64,000 nt of DNA from Zafaria cholistanensis (GCF_008580665.1 NZ_BKDJ01000005.1:108316-172315), one strand, 5' to 3'. Shown: positions 27,722 to 36,389, counted from the first letter of the stretch. Notes: a model not told the origin generated them from the sequence alone. Numbers and translations: made by a program.

Positions 27722-28822
27722 GTGAAGCCTCCCCCGCGATGGGTCCGGCGCGTGCTGCTGGCCCCCGCCACCGTCGCGCTGGCCGCCGCGCTGGTGGCGA
27801 GGGCGCCCTGGTGGCTGCTGGCGGTGTTGGGACTGGCCTCCCTGGTCCCGCGGCACTTCCGCCTTCCCCGGGTCCTGTGGATGCTCACCTTTTACCTGCT
27901 GTGGGAAGCCGCGGCCCTGGTGGCCATGTTCGTCCTGTGGGTGGCCTCCGGCGCGGGCTGGCACCTGGATACGCCGGCGTTCCGGCGGGCCCACTACGCG
28001 CTCGCCGGAGTGCTCCTGAGGATCCTGTTCTGGCAGGCCCGGCGGGTCCTGCGGCTGCGCATCAGGGTCATGGGCGATGCCCCTGAGCGAGATGCCCCAA
28101 ACCGTGATGCCCCGAACCGTGATGCCCCGGCCAGCCCCCTGGCGCCGGGCCGGCCGCTGATCGTGGCCAGCCGGCATGCAGGGCCGGGGGACTCGTTCAT
28201 CCTGGTCCACCTGCTGATCAACCGCTTCCGGCGCGAGCCCCGGATTGTCCTGGTGGAGGCGCTGCAGTGGGACCCTGCGGTCGATGTCCTGCTCCACCGC
28301 CTCCCCAACCGGTTCATCGTGCCCACCCGGTGGTCCGCAGCCGGCCCGGGACGGGGGCCTGCCCCGGGGGAATCCCGCTGGACGGCCGCGCAGGAGGTGG
28401 GAGCCCTGGCCAGGGGGCTGGGGGGCAACGGCGCCATGCTCATCTTCCCCGAGGGCGGGAAATTCACGAAGGAACGCAAGTTCCGCCGCATCGAACGGCT
28501 CATGCGGTCCGGCTGGACCGGGCACGCCCGCCGGGCAGCGGCGCTCTCCCACGTCCTGGCCCCCCAGCCTGGAGGAATGCTCGCGGCCCTGGACGCGGCC
28601 CCGGACGCGGATGTGGTGTTCATCGGCCACACCGGGCTGGAGGGCATGGCGACCCTTTCCGGCGTCTGGCGCGACCTGCCCCTGGACAAGCGGATCGTGA
28701 TCCAGGCCTGGCACGTGCCGCATGCGGACATTCCGCACGGCACAGAGGCGCGGAACGAATGGCTCTTCACCTGGTTCGAACGGATCGACGGGTGGATCGG
28801 CTCCAACCAGCCCCTGGCGTGA
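27722..28822 (+). CDS. Membrane 1-acylglycerol-phosphate-type acyltransferase
   Basis: A 366-aa protein. The first 130 residues contain about three hydrophobic helices. After a short repeat linker comes the acyltransferase domain with 'SRHAGPGDSFI' (the HxxxxD catalytic motif) and 'LIFPEGGKFT' (the FPEG acceptor motif), as in PlsC-like proteins that acylate lysophosphatidic acid or other lipids. The GTG at 27722 is the first start in frame. The linker carries ERDAPNRDAPNRDAPA, encoded by a 15-bp tandem repeat at about 28087-28131. Probably co-transcribed with the patatin gene. Confidence 0.85.
   Translation: MKPPPRWVRRVLLAPATVALAAALVARAPWWLLAVLGLASLVPRHFRLPRVLWMLTFYLLWEAAALVAMFVLWVASGAGWHLDTPAFRRAHYALAGVLLRILFWQARRVLRLRIRVMGDAPERDAPNRDAPNRDAPASPLAPGRPLIVASRHAGPGDSFILVHLLINRFRREPRIVLVEALQWDPAVDVLLHRLPNRFIVPTRWSAAGPGRGPAPGESRWTAAQEVGALARGLGGNGAMLIFPEGGKFTKERKFRRIERLMRSGWTGHARRAAALSHVLAPQPGGMLAALDAAPDADVVFIGHTGLEGMATLSGVWRDLPLDKRIVIQAWHVPHADIPHGTEARNEWLFTWFERIDGWIGSNQPLA
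28087..28131. repeat. 15-bp in-frame tandem repeat in the acyltransferase linker
   Basis: Three copies of a 15-bp unit (core CGTGATGCCCC with AAAC or GAAC) encode (E/N)RDAP repeats between the membrane part and the acyltransferase domain. As in the dehydrogenase gene near 2.0 kb, the unit length preserves the frame. Confidence 0.8.
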
Positions 28823-28842
28823 TGGGGGACGCCGGGGGGCCT

Positions 28843-28880
28843 GTAAGCCTGCTGTCTGCCCTTAAGCCTGCTGTCTGCCC
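28843..28880. repeat. Two exact tandem copies of a 19-bp unit
   Basis: TAAGCCTGCTGTCTGCCCT occurs twice, back to back. The second copy ends directly at the stop codon (28881-28883) of the minus-strand FAD enzyme, where the next bases again read TAAGC. It lies between two convergent genes. Confidence 0.85.
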
Positions 28881-30293
28881 TTAAGCTTGGGGCCCCACGG
28901 GAGGGATGTTGTGGTTCAGCCGGAACACGTTCTCGGGATCGTATTCGCGTTTCAGCGCGGACAGCCTGGCCAGCTTCTCCGGCCCGTAGACGGCGAGCGC
29001 CTGCCGCCAGGGGTCGTGGCCGTGCTCGGCGCCGAGGAAGTTCACATAGGTGCCCCCGGAGGAGAACGGCTGCATCTCGTGGGCGAAGGTCTTCACGAAC
29101 GCGGTGAGCCGTTCGTCGTTGGCCCGGTCCCGCCAGAACCCGTAGATGTTCAGCCAGTAGGCGGCCGATCGGTCCGGGAAGGCCGTGGCCTGCTCCGGGA
29201 CCCGGGCCATGGCCCCGCCCATGACGTGGATGTCGAAGGCGGTGCCGAAGAGTTCGTGCTCCACCAGCCGCCTGGCCAGCACCTCGACCACCCCGTCGTC
29301 AAGGCGGTCAAGGGAGGTGTTCTTCCAGTACCCGCGTGCCCCGTGCGGGAAGTGCGGGTCGACCTGGGACTGCCATTCGGTCCACGGCACGGGCCCGACG
29401 ATCCGTTCCTGCGTCGGCAGCTGCTTGAGCACGGAAGCGAACCACGCCGCGCCCGCCTCGGCGTTGGATCCGGCCCAGGCGGCGCCCAGGATCAGGACCG
29501 GATCGTGGCCCAGCCCCCAGCTTGGAGGCGGAACCACGCCGGTGAAAATCGGCGAGACCTCGTCCGGCAGGTCCGCGAACACGGTGTCCGCTGCGGCGAG
29601 CACCTTCTCCCACTCCGGTCTCCGGTAGACCAGGTTTCCGGCATAGACCCGGCTTGGCAGTGGGTGGGCGTCGAAGGTGAAGGACGTGACCACGCCGAAG
29701 TTTCCCCCGCCGCCCTTCAGGCCCCAGAGCAGCTCGGGGTTTTCCTCAGCGCTGGCGCGCACGTGCTCCCCGGAGGCCGTCACGACTTCCGCCGCCACCA
29801 GGTTGTCGATGGTCAGCCCGTGGGTGCGGGTCAGCCAGCCGAAGCCGCCGCCCAGGGTCAGGCCGCCCACGCCCGTGGAGGACACGACGCCGGCGGGGAC
29901 CACCAGATCCTCCGCGATGGTGGCGGTGTCGACCGGTTTCAGGGTGGCTCCGCCACCGACGCGGACGCGCCGGGTGCCGGCATCGACGTGGACCGAGTCG
30001 AGGGCCTTCAGGCTCAGGACGATCCCGTCGTCCACCGTTCCGTTGCCGGCCACGTTGTGCCCGCCGCCGCGCACGGCCAGCCGCAGCCCGTGCTGCCGGG
30101 CGAATTCGATGGTCGGGGCGACGTCGTCCGCGCCCGCGGCCAGCACCATCAGCCGCGGGACCCGGTCGATCATGCCGTTCCAGACGCGGCGTGCCTCATC
30201 GAATCCCGGTTCCCCGCGGGCCAGGACCTGCCCGCGCAGGCGTTGGCTCAAGGAGGCCACCTCGCGGTCGCCCAATGGATTGTGACCAGTCAT
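28881..30293 (-). CDS. FAD-binding oxidoreductase with berberine-bridge (BBE) domain
   Basis: A 470-aa flavoenzyme. 'RLAVRGGGHNVAGNG' holds the His that usually binds the FAD covalently. The second covalent Cys of bicovalent members is absent ('TGVGGLTLGGGFGWLTR' has no Cys in the expected place), so single attachment is expected. The C terminus 'YDPENVFRLNHNIPP' is the BBE motif. Members oxidise sugars, alkaloids or other alcohols with oxygen; the substrate is unknown. The ATG at 30293 follows AGGTGG. It starts 9 nt downstream of the tadA stop, so the two probably share a transcript. Confidence 0.87.
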   Translation of the reverse strand: MTGHNPLGDREVASLSQRLRGQVLARGEPGFDEARRVWNGMIDRVPRLMVLAAGADDVAPTIEFARQHGLRLAVRGGGHNVAGNGTVDDGIVLSLKALDSVHVDAGTRRVRVGGGATLKPVDTATIAEDLVVPAGVVSSTGVGGLTLGGGFGWLTRTHGLTIDNLVAAEVVTASGEHVRASAEENPELLWGLKGGGGNFGVVTSFTFDAHPLPSRVYAGNLVYRRPEWEKVLAAADTVFADLPDEVSPIFTGVVPPPSWGLGHDPVLILGAAWAGSNAEAGAAWFASVLKQLPTQERIVGPVPWTEWQSQVDPHFPHGARGYWKNTSLDRLDDGVVEVLARRLVEHELFGTAFDIHVMGGAMARVPEQATAFPDRSAAYWLNIYGFWRDRANDERLTAFVKTFAHEMQPFSSGGTYVNFLGAEHGHDPWRQALAVYGPEKLARLSALKREYDPENVFRLNHNIPPVGPQA

Positions 30294-30302
30294 CGGAACC
30301 AC

Positions 30303-31010
30303 CTAGGGAGCAGGGGTCGGGCCCCTACGGTCCGGCGCTGCACCCATTGTGTGAGCGGGGTTGGGGGGAGTCAACGGCCCCCGGGCACAGAAAACGCCGC
30401 CTTTGGTGGGTCCCGGCGCGGCGGTCCGGCGCGGCTGGCGCCTGGCGCGGAAGAAGTCCAGCAGCAGTTGCGCGCACTCCTGCTCCTGCACTCCGGGAAA
30501 GACCTCGACCCAGTGGTTCAGCCGCGGTTCACGCAGGATATCGAACACGGACCCGGAGGCCCCGGCCTTCTCGTCCCACGCCCCGAACACCACCCGGGGG
30601 ATCCGCGAGAGCACGATCGCGCCGGCGCACATCGCGCAGGGTTCCAGCGTGACCACCAGGGTGCAGTCCTCCAGCCGCCATCCGTCGTCGTGCTCCGAGC
30701 CGCGCAGGGCCGCCGCGGCGGCACGGATGGCCACCAGCTCCGCATGCGCGGTGGGATCCCCGAGCGCCTCGCGCTCGTTGCGGCCCGTGGCCAGGACCTC
30801 TCCGGAGGGGCCCACCACCACCGCGCCGATCGGCACGTCCTCCGTTCGCAAAGCCAGCCTGGCCTCGGCCAGGGCCAGGCCCATCCACTCCACGTGTCCG
30901 GGCAGGGGGGCGCCGCGTCCGCGCACACGCCCGGGGCCGCCCTGCGGTGCGGGGGCAACGTGCGCTCCGGGATCCTGAGGGGGTCCGGGCTGCGGTGCGG
31001 GCTCGATCAC
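30303..31010 (-). CDS. tadA: tRNA-specific adenosine deaminase TadA
   Basis: A 235-aa zinc enzyme. 'TAHAELVAIR' gives the zinc His and proton-shuttle Glu, and 'EPCAMCAGAIVLSRI' gives the two zinc Cys. In bacteria TadA changes A34 of tRNA-Arg(ACG) to inosine, and two genes for that tRNA lie at 36.3-36.5 kb. It is longer than the usual 150-170 residues: about 40 extra residues at the N terminus (Pro/Gly-rich) and some 40 at the C terminus. The GTG at 31010 is supported by TAGGCT (31018-31023 on the complementary strand) ending 7 nt upstream. A later internal start inside the extension cannot be excluded. Confidence 0.92.
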   Translation of the reverse strand: MIEPAPQPGPPQDPGAHVAPAPQGGPGRVRGRGAPLPGHVEWMGLALAEARLALRTEDVPIGAVVVGPSGEVLATGRNEREALGDPTAHAELVAIRAAAAALRGSEHDDGWRLEDCTLVVTLEPCAMCAGAIVLSRIPRVVFGAWDEKAGASGSVFDILREPRLNHWVEVFPGVQEQECAQLLLDFFRARRQPRRTAAPGPTKGGVFCARGPLTPPNPAHTMGAAPDRRGPTPAP

Positions 31011-31017
31011 GGGATCC

Positions 31018-31094
31018 AGCCTACGCGGGCCGGGGTGTCGCTCGCCTCAAAACCCCGCAGAGCCGGGGGCTGGGGATGGCCCGGCTGGTAGCTT
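31018..31094. promoter_or_regulatory. Divergent leaderless promoters for tadA and upp
   Basis: On the minus strand TAGGCT (31023-31018) ends 7 nt before the tadA GTG. On the plus strand TAGCTT (31089-31094) ends 6 nt before the upp ATG at 31101. Both distances place the transcription start at the start codon. No clear -35 boxes are seen. Confidence 0.55.
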
Positions 31095-31100
31095 TGACCC

Positions 31101-31739
31101 ATGCGCGTTCAGGTAGTCGACCACCCGTTGGTGGCCCACAAGGTCTCCGTTCTCCGCGACAAGAACACCCCGTCGCCCGTCTTCCGCCAGCTCACCGACG
31201 AACTGGTGACCCTGCTGGCCTACGAGGCCACCCGGGAGGTCAAGACCGTGGAGGTGGAGGTCGAAACCCCGGTCGCCACCACCACCGGCATCGCCTTCGC
31301 CAAGCCCACCCCGCTGGTGGTGCCGATCCTGCGCGCCGGCCTGGGGATGCTCGAGGGCATGACCCGCCTGGTTCCGACGGCGGAGGTCGGGTTCCTGGGC
31401 ATGGCCCGCAATGAGGAGACCCTGGACATCATCACCTACGCCGAACGCCTGCCGCAGGACCTTACCGGCCGCCAGGTGTTTGTGCTGGACCCGATGCTCG
31501 CCACCGGGGGCACGCTGGTGGAGGCCATCAAGTTCCTCTTCGACCGCGGCGCCGCCGACGTCACCTGCATCTGCCTGATCGCCGCCCCCGAAGGCATCGC
31601 CAAGCTCGAGGCGGCTCACGGCGGCAACGACAGCGTGCACCTGGTGCTGGCCTCCCTGGATGAGAAGCTCAACGAGAAGGCGTACATCGTTCCCGGCCTC
31701 GGCGACGCGGGCGACCGCCTCTACGGCGTCGCCCACTAG
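31101..31739 (+). CDS. upp: Uracil phosphoribosyltransferase
   Basis: A 212-aa salvage enzyme that makes UMP from uracil and PRPP, of normal family length. The PRPP-binding loop is '[18 protein letters not shown]', and '[12 protein letters not shown]' and '[18 protein letters not shown]' (uracil-binding C-terminal loop) are diagnostic. The ATG at 31101 lies 6 nt after TAGCTT. Its stop codon overlaps that of the convergent sensor kinase: both use the palindrome CTAG (31736-31739). Confidence 0.97.
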   Translation: MRVQVVDHPLVAHKVSVLRDKNTPSPVFRQLTDELVTLLAYEATREVKTVEVEVETPVATTTGIAFAKPTPLVVPILRAGLGMLEGMTRLVPTAEVGFLGMARNEETLDIITYAERLPQDLTGRQVFVLDPMLATGGTLVEAIKFLFDRGAADVTCICLIAAPEGIAKLEAAHGGNDSVHLVLASLDEKLNEKAYIVPGLGDAGDRLYGVAH

Positions 31740-33262
31740 TCCGGGCCCGGCCCGCTCCGGGGCGGGGCGGCGGGCCGGGGCGGTGCGGGAGTGGCCAGCG
31801 GAAGGTGGACCTCGAAGGCGGTGCGCCCGGGCCGGCTGGCGACCCTGAGGGAGCCGTTGTGAGCCTCCACGATCGCCCTGGCGATCGGCAGCCCCAAACC
31901 GGTGGTCCCGTCGGAACCCGAGCGCGCCTTGTCGGCCCGGGCAAAGCGCTCAAAGACGCGGGGCAGGAATTCCGGGTCGATGCCCTCGCCGTTGTCAGCC
32001 ACGGTCAGGACGGCTTCCCGTCCGTCGGCGGAACGGCGCAGCGCGGCCTCCACGGTGGTTCCGTCCCGGGTGTGCTTGCGGGCGTTGGAGAGCAGGTTGT
32101 CCAGCACCCGGGCCAGCTGGGGGCCGTCGCCGTGCACGGGTACCGGCGCGCCGGGCAGGTCCAGCCGCCACACGTGTCCGGGGGCGGAGACACTCAGGTC
32201 GCGCACGGCGTCTGCGACCAGGGGAACCAGGTCCACCTCCCCGAACGACGGCTTCTTTCCCTCGTCCAGCCGGGCCAGCAGCAGCAGGTTCTCCACCAGC
32301 GATCCCATCCGCCGGCTCTGCTCCACTACCCGGTCCAGCGAACGCCTGCCGTCGTCGCTGAGGTGCTCGGTGGCCGCCACCAGCTCCGAATAGCCGCGGA
32401 TAGCGGCCAGCGGCGTGCGCAGCTCATGCGAGGCGTCGCCGACAAACCGGCGCATCTGCGCATCCGAACGCTGGCGCACCTCCAGCGCTGACTCCACGTT
32501 CTCCAGCAGCGCGTTCAGCGCATGCCCCACGTTGCCGGCCTCCGTCCCGGGATGCGAGTCCGCGGGACCCACGCGTTGGGCCAGGCGCACCTCGCCGGCG
32601 TCCAGCGGCAGCTCGGCCACCGCTCCCGCCACCGCGGACACCCGTTCCAACGGCCGCAGGGAGCGGCGGATGATCAGCGAACCAACCAGTCCCGTCGCGG
32701 CCAGCCCGGCCGCCGACACCAGCAGCATGGTCCACGTGAGCGATTCGAGGGTGCTCTTGGCCGGGGCCAGGGGCAGGCCGGTGATCACGGTTCCATCGGC
32801 GCTGTTCTGCACGGCGACCAAGCGGTAGGGACCGACCGAGAGCCGCGCCTCCACCGGCGCGGCGCCCGGCACCAGGGCGGCCAGCCGGGCGGCGTCGTCC
32901 TGCGAGATCCCGCGGCGCTCCCCGGTTTGCGGATCCAGCACCCCGCCTACCGCCAGTACGCCGCCGTTCAGGCGGGCGTTGACGGTTCCGGAGGCCTGGC
33001 CGGGCGCGTCGAGCGGGTCGCGGCCGTATCCTCCCGCCGCGCCGGAGCGCTGGAAGGCCACGGCGCGGGCCGAGGCGAAGGCGAGTTGCTGGTCCACCTG
33101 CGCATAGAGGGTGCGCTCCATGGCGGTGTGCGTGATCAGCCCGATCACCATGCAGATCAGCGCCAGCAGCGCCAGCAGGGCGGCGACCAGGCGGTGGCTC
33201 AGGGACATGGAGCGGCGCACGACGGCACTGTCCGGGCGGGCGCCGGATCCGGCTTCGGTCAC
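31736..33262 (-). CDS. Two-component sensor histidine kinase
   Basis: A 508-aa membrane kinase. Helix 1 lies near residues 22-45, an extracytoplasmic domain of about 120 residues follows, and helix 2 is '[19 protein letters not shown]'. Then come HAMP, the phospho-acceptor box '[16 protein letters not shown]', the N box '[10 protein letters not shown]', 'DNGEGID' and '[14 protein letters not shown]'. The order matches OmpR-class kinases. The signal is unknown. The GTG start overlaps the stop of the regulator gene (GTGA), so the pair is translationally coupled. The stop shares CTAG with upp. Confidence 0.95.
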   Translation of the reverse strand: MTEAGSGARPDSAVVRRSMSLSHRLVAALLALLALICMVIGLITHTAMERTLYAQVDQQLAFASARAVAFQRSGAAGGYGRDPLDAPGQASGTVNARLNGGVLAVGGVLDPQTGERRGISQDDAARLAALVPGAAPVEARLSVGPYRLVAVQNSADGTVITGLPLAPAKSTLESLTWTMLLVSAAGLAATGLVGSLIIRRSLRPLERVSAVAGAVAELPLDAGEVRLAQRVGPADSHPGTEAGNVGHALNALLENVESALEVRQRSDAQMRRFVGDASHELRTPLAAIRGYSELVAATEHLSDDGRRSLDRVVEQSRRMGSLVENLLLLARLDEGKKPSFGEVDLVPLVADAVRDLSVSAPGHVWRLDLPGAPVPVHGDGPQLARVLDNLLSNARKHTRDGTTVEAALRRSADGREAVLTVADNGEGIDPEFLPRVFERFARADKARSGSDGTTGLGLPIARAIVEAHNGSLRVASRPGRTAFEVHLPLATPAPPRPAAPPRSGPGPD

Positions 33263-33999
33263 GGGGCCGGCTTCAGGACATACCCCGCCCCGCGCACGGT
33301 GTGTATCAGGGGCGCCCTGCCGGCCTCCAGCTTCTTGCGCAGGTAGGAGACATAGAGTTCGACGATGTTTGCGTGGCCGCCGAAGTCGTAGTTCCAGACG
33401 CTGTCGAGGATCTGGGACTTGGAGACCACGCGGCGGGCGTTTTCCATGAGGTAGCGCAGCAGGTCGAATTCGGTGGCGGTCAGCTGGATCTCGTCTCCGG
33501 CCCGGAAGACTTCACGCGTGTCCGTGTTCAGGGACAGGTCCCCGACGACGATTTCCGCCGCGTCGGCACAGGCCGCTCCGGAGCGCTCGGCCAGCCGGTG
33601 CAGGCGCAGCAGCACCTCCTCCAGGCTGAACGGCTTGGTGACGTAGTCGTCGCCTCCCAAGGCGAGCCCTTCGATCCGATCCTCCACCGCGTCCTTGGCG
33701 GTCAGGAACAGGGCGGGCACCTTGGGGTGGAAGAGGCGCACCCTGCGCAGTACCTCGGAGCCCTCGAAGCCGGGCAGCATCCAGTCCAGCACCAGGACAT
33801 CGGGGGAGAAGGACCGGGCTTCCTGGACCGCGGAAGGGCCATCGTGGGCAATGCGCACCTCCCAGCCGAGCATCCGCACGCCCATGCCCACCAATTCGGC
33901 CAGCGAGGGCTCGTCCTCGACGACCAAAGCACGCAGGGGCGTGCCGTCGGGGTGCTCAAGGCGGGGCAGCTGGCTGGGGGCGAAGCGCGAGTTCGTCAT
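33259..33999 (-). CDS. OmpR-family response regulator
   Basis: A 246-aa regulator. The receiver domain has 'VVEDEPS' and the phospho-acceptor Asp72 in 'VLDWMLPGFEG', with Thr in 'LFLTAKD' and Lys in 'DDYVTKPFSLEE'. The C-terminal winged helix carries 'LTATEFDLLRYLMENARRVV' and 'SYLRKKLEAG...IHTVRGAGYVL'. It is co-transcribed with, and lies upstream of, its kinase. Divergent from the orphan winged-helix gene at 34693, with a 693-bp gap between. Confidence 0.96.
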   Translation of the reverse strand: MTNSRFAPSQLPRLEHPDGTPLRALVVEDEPSLAELVGMGVRMLGWEVRIAHDGPSAVQEARSFSPDVLVLDWMLPGFEGSEVLRRVRLFHPKVPALFLTAKDAVEDRIEGLALGGDDYVTKPFSLEEVLLRLHRLAERSGAACADAAEIVVGDLSLNTDTREVFRAGDEIQLTATEFDLLRYLMENARRVVSKSQILDSVWNYDFGGHANIVELYVSYLRKKLEAGRAPLIHTVRGAGYVLKPAP

Positions 34000-34692
34000 G
34001 GGTCCACTCTTTCAACAGTCTTTAGGCCGATTCTGGGAGCGGTCTGTGGCCCGGCTGTGAGACCTTCGGTTCCAGCGTATCGAGTGGCCGGGCCGGAGCG
34101 GGACCAGGCCCCCAACGCGGACCGGGCCGGACAGGAGCAGGACGGGCACGGGACAGGCCGGACGCGGTGCAGGGCTGCAGGACAGGGGCGGGGCAGGGGT
34201 GCGGAATCCGTCGCCCCGGAGGCCATTCCCCGGCCCGCAGCCCTCCGGGACGGGTGGCCGCCGCCGCGGAGTCGCCTGCGTCACGCAGGGTCCCTTTTGG
34301 TCAAATCGGATAGTGGAGAACTAGTTTACTGATCAGTACGTAAGGTGTTCGGCTCCCATCCCGGAGAACTGCACAGTGTGAATCCGGTCACAAAGCCCTG
34401 TTTTCGTCTCACTATGCGAGACGGGCGAATCTTTGTTACTTGCGGTATTCATTTGTTACGGGAACACTGGACATCGTGAACATCGACGCAACAGCACCTG
34501 CAGCCGCAGAGACCCAGTGGGGCCACGGAGTTGGCCAGGCCCGCAGCTGTTGTCGAATGCAGGCCTAGGACTCCATCCCCGGTCCTTCAGCCGCACACTC
34601 GCACCCTCCAGCCGGCCGCATCCGGGCCCTGCCGGAAAACCCCTGCATTCGCGCCGATCACAGGCACTTCACACAGTTACAGAGGATTCAAG
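34000..34692. other. Long regulatory intergenic region (693 bp)
   Basis: This gap between divergent genes holds no convincing gene. It contains a 10-bp palindrome ACTGATCAGT (34328-34337), a perfect CRP-type site (34377-34392), a 6-bp stem hairpin CGTCTC-N7-GAGACG (34405-34423), and TTTGTTAC twice, 20 bp apart (34432 and 34452). A 30-codon frame from GTG 34476 ending with '...SCCRMQA' could be a leader peptide but is unsupported. The stretch at 34290-34480 is notably richer in A+T than its surroundings, as promoters often are, and implies a 5' leader of about 200 nt or more for the downstream gene. Confidence 0.6.
34377..34392. promoter_or_regulatory. CRP/GlxR-type operator
   Basis: TGTGAATCCGGTCACA matches TGTGA-N6-TCACA without a mismatch, the consensus for cAMP-dependent CRP and corynebacterial GlxR. 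It lies 301 nt before the winged-helix gene and 378 nt from the response regulator start, so either could be the target. Confidence 0.7.
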
Positions 34693-35505
34693 ATGTCCGT
34701 CACTTCAGGCTACGTCCACATCTCCATCCGGAATGCGCAAAACCGCGCCGCCGCCGCGCAGCGGCAGCCCGCGGGCCGCCCGGCCGTCCCGCCGCAGGGT
34801 TTCCGCCAGTTGCATGCGGTGCCGGCCGCCGAGGACCGCCAGCCCATGACGGCCCCCACCCCCGTTGTCGCGCCCAGCGGGACCCCGGGCCCGCAGGCCG
34901 TCAGCGGGGACACCGCAGCCCGCGGATTCGTGCTCTATGTCGGCCTGGACGAGGCCGCCGCCCAGGCGCAGGGGACCTCCCTCGGCAAGCTCGCCACGCA
35001 GGTCCGCGCCTTCCTGCAGACCCTGGCCCCGGACGCCCAGACGCACGCCGCCGTCGCGCTGGCCCCGGCCAATGCGACGGGCGAGAGTATCGACGTCGTC
35101 CGCCAGGCGCTCGGGGACCCCACGGCATCCCGGCGCCCGCGCACGGAGGCCACGCCCCGTCCGGCGCAGTCCGCCCCGCGCCCCTCCGGCGTGCTGATCG
35201 ACCTGTCCCGCCGCGAGGTGCACCTGGACGGCGAGACCCTGAACCTGACCTTCAAGGAGTTTGAGCTCCTGAACTACCTCGTCGAGAACGGTACCCGTAC
35301 CGTGGGCCGCGACGAGCTGCTGGGCAACCTGTGGCGCAACGCCGAGGAGATCCCGAACGAACGGACCATCGACGTGCACATCCGCCGCCTCCGTTCCAAG
35401 CTGGGCCGCCTCGCCAACACGGTCCGCACCGTCCGCGGCCAGGGCTACCGCTTCTACGAGCACCCCGAAGTCGTCGTCTGGGCGGCCCCCGAGTACAGCA
35501 TCTAG
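34693..35505 (+). CDS. Orphan winged-helix (OmpR/PhoB-type DNA-binding) protein without receiver
   Basis: A 270-aa protein. Residues about 172-258 form an OmpR-type winged helix: 'LNLTFKEFELLNYLVENGTR', 'ERTIDVHIRRLRSKLG' and 'NTVRTVRGQGYRFYEHP'. The N-terminal 170 residues do not contain the acidic pocket or Asp of a receiver. Instead there is a Pro/Gln-rich segment and a small domain ('GFVLYVGLDEAAAQAQGTS' to 'VVRQALGDP'). It should therefore bind DNA without phosphorylation by a kinase. The ATG at 34693 follows AGAGGA at 8 nt. A CRP-type site lies upstream, and a strong terminator follows. It is not a simple duplicate of the neighbouring regulator. Confidence 0.85.
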   Translation: MSVTSGYVHISIRNAQNRAAAAQRQPAGRPAVPPQGFRQLHAVPAAEDRQPMTAPTPVVAPSGTPGPQAVSGDTAARGFVLYVGLDEAAAQAQGTSLGKLATQVRAFLQTLAPDAQTHAAVALAPANATGESIDVVRQALGDPTASRRPRTEATPRPAQSAPRPSGVLIDLSRREVHLDGETLNLTFKEFELLNYLVENGTRTVGRDELLGNLWRNAEEIPNERTIDVHIRRLRSKLGRLANTVRTVRGQGYRFYEHPEVVVWAAPEYSI

Positions 35506-35521
35506 TTCCCGCGAAGGAACG

Positions 35522-35579
35522 GCACGACGCCGGCCCCTGCGGTTCCGCCCCTGCGGAGCCGCAGGGGCCGGCGTCGTGC
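35522..35579. terminator. Strong hairpin terminator (21-bp perfect stem)
   Basis: Arms 35522-35542 and 35559-35579 pair perfectly over 21 bp with a 16-nt loop, just past the winged-helix gene. A short T run (TATTTTT, 35590-35596) follows on the plus strand; it doubles as the -10 element of the next gene. Confidence 0.85.
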
Positions 35580-35602
35580 GCCGGGAAGGTATTTTTGAAT
35601 CC

Positions 35603-36127
35603 ATGAGCAACCACCACATCAAGCGCCTGATGCTGCTGCGCCACGCGAAGGCGGACTACCCGATGGGGGTCGGCGACCACGAGCGTCCGCTGGCCTCGCG
35701 CGGGGAGCGGGAGGCCCCTTTGGCCGGGCGCTGGATGGCCGAGAACGGCATCCTGCCCGACTACATCCTCTGCTCGGATGCCCTGCGCACCCGCTCGACG
35801 TGCGCCTGGGTGACCAGCGAGTTGGGCGACAAGGCGCCTACCCCCTATCTGGACAGCCGCCTCTACGGCGCCTCGTCCACGCAGCTGCTTTCGGTCATCA
35901 ACGAGACCCCGGAGACCGTGGGCACGCTGCTGGTGATCGGGCACAACCCCACGGTTCAGGATTTGGCGATGCGGCTGGCCTCCGTAACCTCGGACGAGGA
36001 CGCGGTGATGGACCTGGCCACGCACTATCCGACGCTGGGGCTGACCGTCATGGAGCTGGAGAAGCCCTGGGCCGAACTGGACGGCCGGGACGGGCGGGTC
36101 ACCCACTTCGTGGTGCCGCGTCCGTAG
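35603..36127 (+). CDS. SixA-type histidine phosphatase
   Basis: A 174-aa protein. 'LMLLRHAKADYP' holds the catalytic phospho-His (RHA/G motif) and 'VIGHNPTVQDL' the second His. 'SDALRTRSTCAW' is also conserved. The short length without further domains fits SixA, which in enterobacteria dephosphorylates phospho-His proteins; the actinobacterial substrate is unknown. The ATG at 35603 has TATTTT (35590-35595) ending 7 nt upstream, so a leaderless mRNA starting right after the preceding terminator is likely. Confidence 0.88.
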   Translation: MSNHHIKRLMLLRHAKADYPMGVGDHERPLASRGEREAPLAGRWMAENGILPDYILCSDALRTRSTCAWVTSELGDKAPTPYLDSRLYGASSTQLLSVINETPETVGTLLVIGHNPTVQDLAMRLASVTSDEDAVMDLATHYPTLGLTVMELEKPWAELDGRDGRVTHFVVPRP

Positions 36128-36272
36128 CCTCCCGGGGGCGCCCTGGGGAACGCGTGGGCCGGGGAAAGCGTGGTCCCGGAGGGAAAGCCGGGGGAGCATG
36201 GCGGGAAGGGGCCGCGCGTCCGTTCCGGCAAAGGAAGGACCGCAACAGGGATGACCGCCGCAGGGAGCACAA

Positions 36273-36306
36273 AAGGAAGGCCCCCGCCAAAGCGGGGGCC
36301 TTCCTT
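36273..36306 (-). terminator. Rho-independent terminator after tRNA-Arg
   Basis: A 15-bp perfect stem (36273-36287 with 36292-36306) with a CAAA loop is followed on the minus strand by TTTTGTG. It ends the transcript of the tRNA-Arg genes and can also stop plus-strand reading from the phosphatase gene. Confidence 0.85.
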
Positions 36307-36312
36307 GCGTCT

Positions 36313-36389
<77 letters not shown>

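Noticed and set aside
28887-31091. 734-codon plus-strand frame over the FAD enzyme and tadA
   Set aside because: It runs antisense through two recognised genes and has no protein motif.
34328-34337. ACTGATCAGT as an operator
   Set aside because: A 10-bp palindrome is expected by chance at a few places in 64 kb; without a longer repeat I mention it only as part of the region.
34476-34568. 30-codon leader frame with adjacent Cys codons before the winged-helix gene
   Set aside because: Cys-rich leader peptides are known in actinobacteria, but the GTG has only a weak ribosome site, there are just two Cys, and no sulfur gene follows.
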